From Actinomycetes bacterium (GTDB taxonomy: Bacteria; Actinomycetota; Thermoleophilia; Solirubrobacterales; Solirubrobacteraceae), in the NCBI GenBank assembly GCA_023404805.1, contig JAEYAL010000342.1:1-9547 (forward strand): a stretch of DNA of 9,547 nucleotides, given 5' to 3'. Positions 1-4,743 of this stretch are shown here, one piece after another. The position numbers and the translations under genes are program-made. Each line of letters begins with the position of its first letter. The stretch's first letter is position 1. The notes under the pieces are model-generated. The model had not been told where the DNA came from. It searched no databases and worked only from the letters and a program-made list of their open reading frames with translations.

Positions 1-141
1 CGTCGTCGCTGGGGCGGGCGTGGGCTCTTGGGCGGCCACGTCGCGGCTCTCGGCCGCCCACGCGGCGCCGAATCCCATCGCTGCGCCAGCGGCGCCGATG
101 CCGAGCAGGGCGCGCCGACGGCGTGCCGCGTAGCTCGCCAT
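1..141 (-). CDS. N-terminus of an exported protein, possibly Tat-type signal (partial)
   Basis: An ATG at 139-141 on the minus strand opens 47 codons without a stop, up to the window edge. The peptide starts MASYAARRRRALLGIG, followed by an Ala/Gly-rich hydrophobic stretch to about residue 30 with a possible cleavage site near A-W-A-A-E. After that it turns Pro/Thr/Ala-rich, as in a linker. The four arginines before a moderately hydrophobic helix resemble a twin-arginine (Tat) signal, though the full S/T-R-R-x-F-L-K motif is not present, so a Sec signal is equally possible. It lies 69 bp downstream of serS on the same strand and may be co-transcribed with it. No clear ribosome binding site is seen. 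The mature domain is outside the window, so no function can be given. Confidence 0.55.
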   Translation of the reverse strand, partial: MASYAARRRRALLGIGAAGAAMGFGAAWAAESRDVAAQEPTPAPATT

Positions 142-210
142 CGATGCGACGTTACCTGGCGCCAGTGGTCGGAGCGGCGGGCGGGGCGCCTGCGGGGCGG
201 GCAGGGCGGC

Positions 211-1527
211 CTACGCGGCGGGCGGAAGGACCTTCGGCGCGCCGAAAGCGTGCAGGACGTCGGGGACCACCACGGATCCGTCCTCCTGCTGGTGGTTCTC
301 GAGGATCGCGATGATCGTGCGGCCGACGGCGATCGCCGTGCCGTTGAGCGTCGCGACTGGCTCGGGGCGGCCCGGTTTGCCTTCGTCGTCGAGCGGCCGG
401 TAGCGCGCGTCGAGGCGGCGGGCCTGGAAGTCGGTCGTGTTCGAGCACGACGTCAGCTCGCGCCAGCGGCCCTGGCTCGGCAGCCACACTTCGCAGTCGT
501 ACTTCTTCGCCGCCGGAGCGCCGAGGTCGTCGACAGCGATGTTCACCACTTGGTATGGCAGGCCGAGGTCGGTGAGGATCGACTCCTCGATCGCGAGCAG
601 GCGCTCGTGCTCGTCCTTCGCCAGACCGGGCTCGACGAACGCGAACATCTCGACCTTGTCGAACTGGTGCACGCGGAACAGGCCGCGGTCGGCGGCGCCT
701 GCAGCGCCCGCTTCGCGGCGGAAGCACGGCGAGAAGCCGGCGTACCGCAGCGGCAGCTCGGACGCGTCGAGGATCTGGTCGGCGTGGAGCGACGCGAGCG
801 CGACTTCGCTGGTGCCGACGAGGTAGAGGTCCTCGGCGGGCAGGGTGTAGATCTGCTGCTCGGTGTCCGGAAAGTAGCCGGTGCCTTCGAGCGCGGCCTC
901 GCGGACGAGCACCGGCGGGATGACGGGCGTGAAGCCCTCGCCGCCGAGCTTGCTCATCGCCCACTGCACGAGCGCGAGCTCCAGCAGGACGAGGTTGCCC
1001 TTGAGGTACGCGAAGCGCGAGCCGGAGAGGCGGGCGCCGGCTTCCATGTCGACGAGGTCGCCGGCGAGCTCGAGGTGGTCCTTGGGCTCAAAGCCGGGGC
1101 CGCCGTCGACGAGCCACTTGGAGCCGTTCTGGACTTCGCGCTCGACGGTGTCCTGAGGGGCCGCCGTCGGGTCCGGGAGGTTCGGAAGGAGCAGGAGCGC
1201 CTCGTGGAACTCGGCCTCGACGGCTTCCAGCTCGGCCTTCAGCGTCTCGGCTTCGACGGTGGGCTCCTTCGCCCATGCCGTGACCTGCGCGCGCTGGTCG
1301 GCGGCCTGCTCGGGCGGCAGCGCGCCGAGCTCCTTCATCTTGGCGCCGACCTCTTTCGCGCGGCGCTTGGCCTCGGCCCGCAGGTCCTCGACCTGCGGGA
1401 TCAGCTCGCGGCGGCGCTCGTCGAGCGCGAGCACGCGGTCGAGGCGTTCGCCGGTGCCTTCGCCGCGGCGCTCGAGCGCGGCCCGGGCGGCGTCAGGATC
1501 GGCGCGGAGCGCCTTCAGATCGAGCAT
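211..1527 (-). CDS. serS: Seryl-tRNA synthetase
   Basis: A 438-residue protein, normal length for bacterial SerRS. This class II aminoacyl-tRNA synthetase charges tRNA(Ser), and tRNA(Sec) where present, with serine in the cytoplasm. The N-terminus (MLDLKALRADPDAARAAL) and the charged region at about 27-105 form the long antiparallel coiled-coil arm that grips the tRNA. The catalytic domain shows motif 1 near 198-210 (GFTPVIPPVLV), the serine-site GTSE at 238-241, motif 2 from 269 (FRREAGAAG...RGLFRVHQFDKVE) and motif 3 at 402-413 (GRTIIAILENHQ). In motif 2 the common loop G-R-D-T-R-G reads G-A-A-D-R-G, a small departure in the variable part of the loop. The ATG at 1525-1527 follows a GGAGG box with 10 nt spacing. 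The upstream cytochrome gene ends 33 bp before it on the same strand, so the two are probably co-transcribed. Confidence 0.97.
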   Translation of the reverse strand: MLDLKALRADPDAARAALERRGEGTGERLDRVLALDERRRELIPQVEDLRAEAKRRAKEVGAKMKELGALPPEQAADQRAQVTAWAKEPTVEAETLKAELEAVEAEFHEALLLLPNLPDPTAAPQDTVEREVQNGSKWLVDGGPGFEPKDHLELAGDLVDMEAGARLSGSRFAYLKGNLVLLELALVQWAMSKLGGEGFTPVIPPVLVREAALEGTGYFPDTEQQIYTLPAEDLYLVGTSEVALASLHADQILDASELPLRYAGFSPCFRREAGAAGAADRGLFRVHQFDKVEMFAFVEPGLAKDEHERLLAIEESILTDLGLPYQVVNIAVDDLGAPAAKKYDCEVWLPSQGRWRELTSCSNTTDFQARRLDARYRPLDDEGKPGRPEPVATLNGTAIAVGRTIIAILENHQQEDGSVVVPDVLHAFGAPKVLPPAA

Positions 1528-1537
1528 GGTGAGCCGG

Positions 1538-1542
1538 CCTCC
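1538..1542 (-). promoter_or_regulatory. Ribosome binding site of serS
   Basis: On the minus strand this reads GGAGG, 10 nt before the serS ATG. It is one of the few strong Shine-Dalgarno boxes in the window. It lies in the 33-bp gap after the cytochrome gene, as expected for an internal gene of an operon. Confidence 0.75.
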
Positions 1543-1560
1543 GTGGAGAGCGCCGGAGGG

Positions 1561-2055
1561 TTACTCGCCGTACGGCGTGGTTTCGGTCAGCTCGGCTTCG
1601 GAAGCCTCGACGCCCGCGGGGGTCGTCGGCGTGGTGGCGTCTTCCGGGGCCGCGCTGCGGGTCGGCGCAGCCGGGTTCTTCGCGTCCTTGCCGGCGTTCT
1701 TGGCGAGGAAGCGCGCGACGGCCTGGGCCTCGGCGCCGGTCACGAGGTTCTGCGGCATGATCTTGCCGCTGAATCCACCGTTGCGCAGCGCGTAGAGGAC
1801 GTTGGCTTCCGTCTCCTTGCGCTGGTTGAAGTTCGGGCCGTCGGTGATCTCCTTGTCGGACGCCTTGATGTTGGAGCCGTGGGCTCCGACGACGGACAGG
1901 GAGTGGCAGCCCGAGCAGCGCTGGTCGAAGATCTCGGCGCCCTTGTAGTACGGGTCGCTCTTGGAGACGCTGATCTCCTCGGAACCACAGGCGGAGAGAG
2001 CGAGAAGCGGGCTGCAGACGAAGGCGAAGGCAGCGATGCGGACGGCGTGACGCAT
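1561..2055 (-). CDS. Lipoprotein mono-haem c-type cytochrome
   Basis: A 164-residue protein. It begins MRHAVRIAAFAFVCSPLLAL followed by S-A-C-G, a lipoprotein signal with Cys23 as the lipidated residue, so it should sit on the outer face of the membrane. The covalent haem motif C-S-G-C-H is at 47-51 and the likely axial methionine is Met100 in GKIMPQ, the usual class I cytochrome c layout. The conserved closing helix is TGAEAQAVARFLAKNAG. The last 40 residues form a Thr/Ala/Glu-rich low-complexity tail. The role is presumably to carry electrons to or from a membrane oxidase or reductase; the partner is not visible. An in-frame ATG lies further upstream at 2115, but the start at 2055 places the signal peptide correctly. 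No Shine-Dalgarno is seen; a TATAGT box lies just upstream, which suggests a nearly leaderless mRNA. It is divergent from the cupredoxin-fold gene and precedes serS. Confidence 0.9.
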   Translation of the reverse strand: MRHAVRIAAFAFVCSPLLALSACGSEEISVSKSDPYYKGAEIFDQRCSGCHSLSVVGAHGSNIKASDKEITDGPNFNQRKETEANVLYALRNGGFSGKIMPQNLVTGAEAQAVARFLAKNAGKDAKNPAAPTRSAAPEDATTPTTPAGVEASEAELTETTPYGE

Positions 2056-2061
2056 AGCGGC

Positions 2062-2065
2062 GGAG
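2062..2065 (+). promoter_or_regulatory. Ribosome binding site of the cupredoxin-fold gene
   Basis: GGAG with 10 nt before the ATG at 2076. It favours 2076 over the in-frame ATGs at 2079 and 2088. It lies within the 20-bp gap between the two divergent start codons. Confidence 0.5.
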
Positions 2066-2071
2066 ACTATA
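2066..2071 (-). promoter_or_regulatory. Putative -10 box of the cytochrome gene
   Basis: The minus strand reads TATAGT (5 of 6 bases of TATAAT), with 10 nt between it and the cytochrome ATG. Transcription from it would start about 4 nt before the start codon. No good -35 box is seen at the expected distance, which overlaps the start of the divergent gene. Confidence 0.45.
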
Positions 2072-2075
2072 CGGG

Positions 2076-2597
2076 ATGATGGTCTCGATGCCGGTGCCCA
2101 CCGCAGAGCCCCCAACCCCCCACCGCCCCCCGCGTGCCCCGCGCCGCCGTCGGGCGGGCCGCCGCGTCACCGGACGCGCCCCGCTGACACCCCTGCAGGC
2201 GCAGGTGTTGATCGTCGGCGCGGTCCTGCTGGCGACGTTGCTGTACCTGCTCTATCTGCGCTCCGGCGACGACGGGACCGTCCGCGTCGAGGGCAACAGC
2301 GTCAACGTCGAGCTGCGTGAATTTTCGCTGTCGCCGCAGTCGATCACCATCGACAAGGGCAACATCGCCGTCTACGCGACCAACAAGGGCAAGCAGGTGC
2401 ACAACCTGCAGATCGAGACGATCGTCCAGAAGTCGACCGACGAGAAGGCCGACAACCTCATGGCGATCCAGGCGATGCGGCCGGGGGAGTCGAAGTCCAA
2501 CAACGTCACGCTGCCGCCCGGCAAGTACAAGTGGCGCTCGTCGATCGCCAACGACGACGACCTCGGCATGTACGGCTACATCGAGGTTCGCCAGTAG
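2076..2597 (+). CDS. Membrane-anchored cupredoxin-fold protein lacking a full copper site
   Basis: A 173-residue protein in three parts: a Pro/Arg-rich cytoplasmic tail (1-40, with R-R-R-R at 23-26), one membrane helix (about 42-61, AQVLIVGAVLLATLLYLLYL), and an outer domain (68-173). The outer domain has cupredoxin traits: VELREFSLSPQSITIDKG, the K-Q-V-H-N-L strand with His109, LPPGKYKW at 146-153, and the end G-M-Y-G-Y-I-E-V. The copper site is broken. Met165 and His109 sit at ligand positions, but the usual Cys and second His between the Y-x-W strand and G-M-x-G are missing (the stretch is RSSIANDDDL), and the whole protein has no cysteine. It may bind copper weakly, or serve a structural or partner-binding role. 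A GGAG box at 2062-2065 supports the ATG at 2076; further in-frame ATGs lie at 2079 and 2088. Divergent from the cytochrome gene, which hints at a shared respiratory function. Confidence 0.8.
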   Translation: MMVSMPVPTAEPPTPHRPPRAPRRRRAGRRVTGRAPLTPLQAQVLIVGAVLLATLLYLLYLRSGDDGTVRVEGNSVNVELREFSLSPQSITIDKGNIAVYATNKGKQVHNLQIETIVQKSTDEKADNLMAIQAMRPGESKSNNVTLPPGKYKWRSSIANDDDLGMYGYIEVRQ

Positions 2598-2638
2598 CGG
2601 CGAGCGCCGTCCGGCGGACCGCCTCCTGCCGGGTGCTC

Positions 2639-2644
2639 TAGCGT
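2639..2644 (+). promoter_or_regulatory. Putative -10 box of the flavin reductase gene
   Basis: TAGCGT (the TANNNT pattern) inside GTGCTCTAGCGT, 12 nt before the ATG at 2657. No Shine-Dalgarno is seen between it and the start, so a very short leader is likely. It resembles the elements before nuoA and the first RDD gene. Confidence 0.35.
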
Positions 2645-2656
2645 CCTCCTCTGACG

Positions 2657-3157
2657 ATGGTTGGCCAGCAGGAGTTCCGCGACGCCTTCGGGGCGTTCCC
2701 GACGGGCGTCGCCGTCGTCACCGCTGCTGGCGTCGATGGCCCGGTCGGCCTCACGACGAACGCCCTCACGAGCGTGTCGCTCGATCCGCCGCTGTTCCTC
2801 GTCTGCTTTGCGCGGACGTCGCGCACGCTGCCGGTGGTCCGCGAAGCGGGCGCGCTCGCGGTCAGCGTCCTGCGCGAGTCGCAGCGGTCGATGGCCGCGC
2901 GGTTCGCGAGCAAGCACGAGCCCGCCCACAAGTTCCAAGGCATCGTCCTCGACGAGATCGACGGCGTCCCCGCCATCAGCGGCGCCGCAGCGATCTTCGT
3001 CGGCACCATCGAGCAGCTCGTCCACGCGGGCGACCACGAGATCGCCATCTGCCGCTGCACCCACGTCGACTACGACGAAGACGCCGCTCCGCTCGCCTTC
3101 CACCACGGCCAGTTCGGCGGCGTGACGGGCGAGCCGCAAGAGCGGCCCGTGGCCTAG
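2657..3157 (+). CDS. Flavin reductase-like domain protein
   Basis: A 166-residue protein matching the flavin reductase-like (FMN-binding split barrel) family in length and motifs. Seen are FRDAFGAFPTGVAVVTA at 7-23, the flavin-contacting segment GLTTNALTSVSLDPPLFLV (31-49), VLRESQRSMAARFAS, and the late motif H-A-G-D-H-E-I (123-129) followed by PLAFHHGQFGG (145-155). Family members use NAD(P)H to reduce FMN or FAD, often to supply a partner monooxygenase; others bind flavin or haem-related ligands. No monooxygenase is present here, so the substrate and partner are unknown. It is cytoplasmic, with no signal or membrane segment. It starts 59 bp after the cupredoxin-fold gene but has its own -10-like box, so it may be transcribed separately. 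Confidence 0.9.
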   Translation: MVGQQEFRDAFGAFPTGVAVVTAAGVDGPVGLTTNALTSVSLDPPLFLVCFARTSRTLPVVREAGALAVSVLRESQRSMAARFASKHEPAHKFQGIVLDEIDGVPAISGAAAIFVGTIEQLVHAGDHEIAICRCTHVDYDEDAAPLAFHHGQFGGVTGEPQERPVA

Positions 3158-3192
3158 GGGCGCTGCGGCGGCGCAGAGCGCGGCGGCGGCGT

Positions 3193-3347
3193 AGGGCGCG
3201 GCGGAATTCGGCGACTTGGTGGTTGGCGGCGGTGGGCTGTCGGGCGTTGCGTGGTCGGCGGGCGGTCGACGGCGAGGGCGCCGCGGATTTCGGCGACTTG
3301 GTGGTTGGCGGCGGTGGGCCTCCGGGCGTTGCGTGATTGGCGGGCGG
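3193..3347 (+). repeat. Two direct copies of an 82-bp intergenic repeat unit
   Basis: The segment 3201-3265 recurs at 3283-3347 with 59 of 65 identical bases, and the match extends left to 3193/3275 with one more mismatch. The offset is 82 bp. The most constant core is CGGCGACTTGGTGGTTGGCG. A shorter decayed echo may lie at about 3364-3385. The copies are adjacent, so they are a tandem duplication of one unit. Confidence 0.85.
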
Positions 3348-3422
3348 GCGGCGCGCGTTATGTCAAGTTGGCGGCTTGTTGGCGGGTTCTCGGCACCGTT
3401 GCCGCGCTATGCCAGGGCAGGG

Positions 3423-3433
3423 GTTCTGAGAAC
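3423..3433. repeat. Short palindrome GTTCTGAGAAC
   Basis: Two perfect 5-bp arms around one central base. It lies in the spacer between the forward and reversed repeat copies. GTTCTC also occurs at 3385 and 3448. It may be a protein-binding site, but nothing nearby proves it. Confidence 0.35.
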
Positions 3434-3448
3434 GGCGCGGGGCGAGCG

Positions 3449-3494
3449 TTCTCGTCATGGTTGGTGCTCTATGCCCGACGAGACATGACGAGAA
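3449..3494. repeat. Perfect 11-bp inverted repeat with 24-nt loop
   Basis: TTCTCGTCATG at 3449-3459 pairs perfectly with CATGACGAGAA at 3484-3494. The right arm touches the first reversed 82-bp copy. It could form a hairpin in RNA or a binding site in DNA. There is no T-run after either arm, so it is not a classic terminator. Confidence 0.6.
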
Positions 3495-3615
3495 GCCCGC
3501 GGAGTCCCGCCGCCGCCAACGGCGAGGTCGCCGCAGCGCGCACCGCCTTCGGTGCGGATGGCCCGTCGGCCGCGCAGCCCGCGGAGTCCCGCCGCCGCGA
3601 GCACCGAAGTCGCCG
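3494..3615 (-). repeat. Two inverted-orientation copies related to the 82-bp unit
   Basis: The 40-bp stretch 3494-3533 recurs at 3576-3615 with 5 mismatches, beginning with 23 identical bases, again offset by exactly 82 bp. Its 33-bp core (3501-3533 and 3583-3615) matches the reverse complement of 3291-3323 at 27 and 26 of 33 positions. These are therefore diverged copies of the same unit as at 3193-3347 but facing the other way, giving a forward-forward-reverse-reverse array. Confidence 0.7.
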
Positions 3616-3650
3616 TCCGCGCAGGCACGTCCGCCAGCCAACGGCCGCGT

Positions 3651-3695
3651 TACGGGATGGATTTCCCGGCTATTGGACGGGTGATCCGTCCCGTA
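3651..3695. terminator. Strong imperfect hairpin, possible bidirectional terminator
   Basis: Arms of 18 nt (3651-3668 and 3678-3695) enclose a 9-nt loop, GCTATTGGA. Fifteen positions form Watson-Crick pairs, two form G-T pairs and one is a T-T mismatch. It lies between two converging genes, where a shared terminator is expected. No T-run follows on either strand (CCTCTTTGAC on the plus side), as is common in GC-rich actinobacteria. It could instead be a structured RNA or a binding site. Confidence 0.5.
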
Positions 3696-3722
3696 CCTCT
3701 TTGACTCGCTTCGCCGCCGGCC

Positions 3723-3758
3723 AGCTCAGTCGCCGTCGCCGCCAGCGAGCTCAGTCGC
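3723..3758. repeat. Short direct repeat AGCTCAGTCGC
   Basis: AGCTCAGTCGC occurs at 3723-3733 and again at 3748-3758, a 25-bp period. The stretch between them (GTCGCCGCCAGCGAGC) looks like a further decayed piece of the reversed 82-bp unit. Confidence 0.4.
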
Positions 3759-3792
3759 GCAAGCGCGCGCCGTCCCTGAAGGATTCGGGACC

Positions 3793-4287
3793 TCAGCCAG
3801 TGATGACCGCGCGCCAGGCGAGAAACGCGATCACGCCTGATGCGACCGCGATCACGGCCATCTCACGCAGGACGACCTCATGCGCAATGCCGGTTGCAAG
3901 GCGGTCGCTGTCGGCGTCGCCGCTGGTGATGGAGGCGCGGAGGGCGTCGGCGCTTTCGAAGCCGTGGCGCTCCAGGACGGTCTGGGCGGCGACCAGCCGC
4001 AGCTGCTCCGCGAAGTACGAGACCGCGATCGGGGTGAGGATGTAGACCCAGACGAGCCCCTCGGCCGGCGGCTCAGCGACGACGGCGTAGACGCCGCAGA
4101 ACACCGCGTATGCAGCGGCAATGCCCTGGCCGGCGCGGGCCGGCCACCAGAAGAGCTTGCCCGGGCGGCCCAGGAACCAGAGGACGAGGCCGAGCACCGC
4201 CGCGACGAGGTTGACGGCCGCCGCGATCAGCGCGCCGACCACGTATGGGTCGATGGCGATCTGGCCGATGGAGGTCGAGTCGAACAT
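3793..4287 (-). CDS. Four-helix integral membrane protein of unknown function
   Basis: A 164-residue protein I do not recognise as a named family. Four hydrophobic segments are visible: about 15-39 (YVVGALIAAAVNLVAAVLGL...), 54-71, 77-93 (EGLVWVYILTPIAVSYF) and 143-161. The first and second are joined by a loop with R-P-G-K-L-F-W-W-P-A. Between helices three and four is a soluble loop of about 50 residues (RHGFESADALRASI, then acidic SGDADSDR). The start at 4287 (MFDSTSIGQI) is chosen because the in-frame extension upstream is highly charged, unlike a protein N-terminus, and overlaps nuoA. No strong ribosome binding site is seen. It is divergent from nuoA with 99 bp between the starts. Codon use matches the neighbours, so it is likely a real native gene. 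Confidence 0.75.
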   Translation of the reverse strand: MFDSTSIGQIAIDPYVVGALIAAAVNLVAAVLGLVLWFLGRPGKLFWWPARAGQGIAAAYAVFCGVYAVVAEPPAEGLVWVYILTPIAVSYFAEQLRLVAAQTVLERHGFESADALRASITSGDADSDRLATGIAHEVVLREMAVIAVASGVIAFLAWRAVITG

Positions 4288-4301
4288 CGTTGGCGTCCCA
4301 T

Positions 4302-4333
4302 CGTGACGGCCTGTGCCCGCGATCGGCGTCACG
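4302..4333. promoter_or_regulatory. Inverted repeat in the nuoA upstream region, possible operator
   Basis: CGTGACG at 4302-4308 and its reverse complement CGTCACG at 4327-4333 are separated by 18 bp, in the 99-bp gap between the divergent membrane-protein gene and nuoA. The half-site spacing (25 bp centre to centre) is more than two helical turns. It could be a regulator site; it could also be chance in GC-rich DNA. Confidence 0.25.
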
Positions 4334-4373
4334 TGCCATGCGCCACGATCTAGGCGGAGCCCGCGCCCAGTGC

Positions 4374-4379
4374 TAGAAC
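4374..4379 (+). promoter_or_regulatory. Putative -10 box of nuoA
   Basis: TAGAAC within GTGCTAGAACT, 7 nt before the GTG start of nuoA. A transcript from it would begin at or one base before the start codon, so nuoA is probably translated from a leaderless mRNA. No Shine-Dalgarno is seen. TAGGCG at 4351-4356 is a weak -35 candidate with a 17-bp spacer. Confidence 0.4.
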
Positions 4380-4386
4380 TGGGGTC

Positions 4387-4743
4387 GTGCTGCAGAGTTA
4401 CCTGCCGGCGCTCGTCTTCATCGCCGTCGCCAGTCTTATCGGGATCACCTTCGTCGCCGCGGGCGCCGTGATCGGTCCGAAACGGGCGATCGCGCACAAG
4501 ACCGACGCCTACGAATGTGGACTTCCGTCCGACGTGAAGTCCGGATTCCGCTTCGGCGTGAGCTTCTACCTCGTGGCGATGCTCTTCATCCTGTTCGACA
4601 TCGAAGTGATCTTCCTCTACCCGATCGCGGTGCAGCTCGGGGCGTTCGGGATGTTCGCGCTGATCGAAACCGTCGTCTTCATCGCGCTGCTGACCGTCGC
4701 GCTCATCTACGTGTGGCGGCGAGGAGCCCTCGAATGGAAGTGA
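4387..4743 (+). CDS. nuoA: NADH-quinone oxidoreductase subunit A
   Basis: A 118-residue membrane subunit of respiratory complex I, of usual length. Three membrane helices are seen at about 5-29, 58-80 and 88-110. The first loop carries the family motif D-A-Y-E-C-G (40-45) and SGFRFGVSFYLVA; the second helix contains F-D-I-E-V (70-74), whose acidic residues are conserved in the family. NuoA packs against NuoH and NuoJ at the junction of the two arms, next to the quinone channel, and holds a flexible loop that changes with activity. The start is GTG at 4387, set by the helix position and a -10-like box just before it. It is the first gene of the nuoABCD run and overlaps nuoB by 10 bp. Confidence 0.96.
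   Translation: MLQSYLPALVFIAVASLIGITFVAAGAVIGPKRAIAHKTDAYECGLPSDVKSGFRFGVSFYLVAMLFILFDIEVIFLYPIAVQLGAFGMFALIETVVFIALLTVALIYVWRRGALEWK
4721..4726 (+). promoter_or_regulatory. Ribosome binding site that fixes the nuoB start
   Basis: GAGGAG lies 7 nt before the ATG at 4734, the ideal spacing. It favours 4734 over the in-frame GTG at 4740 and ATG at 4758. It lies inside the end of nuoA, so the two genes are translationally linked. Confidence 0.65.

Larger units (their letters stand above)
3158..3792. other. 635-bp intergenic region between convergent genes, no convincing gene
   Basis: The flavin reductase gene points in from the left and the four-helix membrane gene from the right. Open frames exist in several phases, but their translations are Arg/Ala/Ser-rich, have no domain-like pattern, and run into or across the repeats. 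The 82-bp repeat period is not a multiple of three, which argues against coding. The region holds direct repeats, inverted copies of them, two inverted repeats and a short 25-bp duplication, described separately. Confidence 0.7.

Noticed and set aside
28..2079. Very long plus-strand open frame (683 codons) across the serS and cytochrome region
   Set aside because: It is antisense to serS and the cytochrome gene, both of which have full motifs. The translation is Arg/Ala/Val/Glu-rich without domain patterns, as expected of the opposite strand of GC-rich genes.
2056..2115. N-terminal extension of the cytochrome to an ATG at 2115
   Set aside because: It would place 20 extra residues before the lipoprotein signal and overlap the divergent gene; the start at 2055 gives a normal signal peptide.
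2598..2638. Terminator after the cupredoxin-fold gene
   Set aside because: Only a 4-bp stem (GTCC/GGAC) can be formed, with no T-run; too weak to call.
2317..3336. Plus-strand open frame of 339 codons overlapping the cupredoxin-fold and flavin reductase genes
   Set aside because: It is a frame-shifted reading of two real genes, dominated by Arg and Ser.
3193..3615. CRISPR array or transposon ends
   Set aside because: The repeats are long, few, diverged and in both orientations, with no unique spacers, no cas genes and no transposase or target-site duplication visible.
3251..4045. Plus-strand open frame of 264 codons across the intergenic region
   Set aside because: It crosses the 82-bp repeats and runs antisense into the four-helix membrane gene. 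Composition is Arg/Ala/Ser-rich with no recognisable domain or ribosome binding site.
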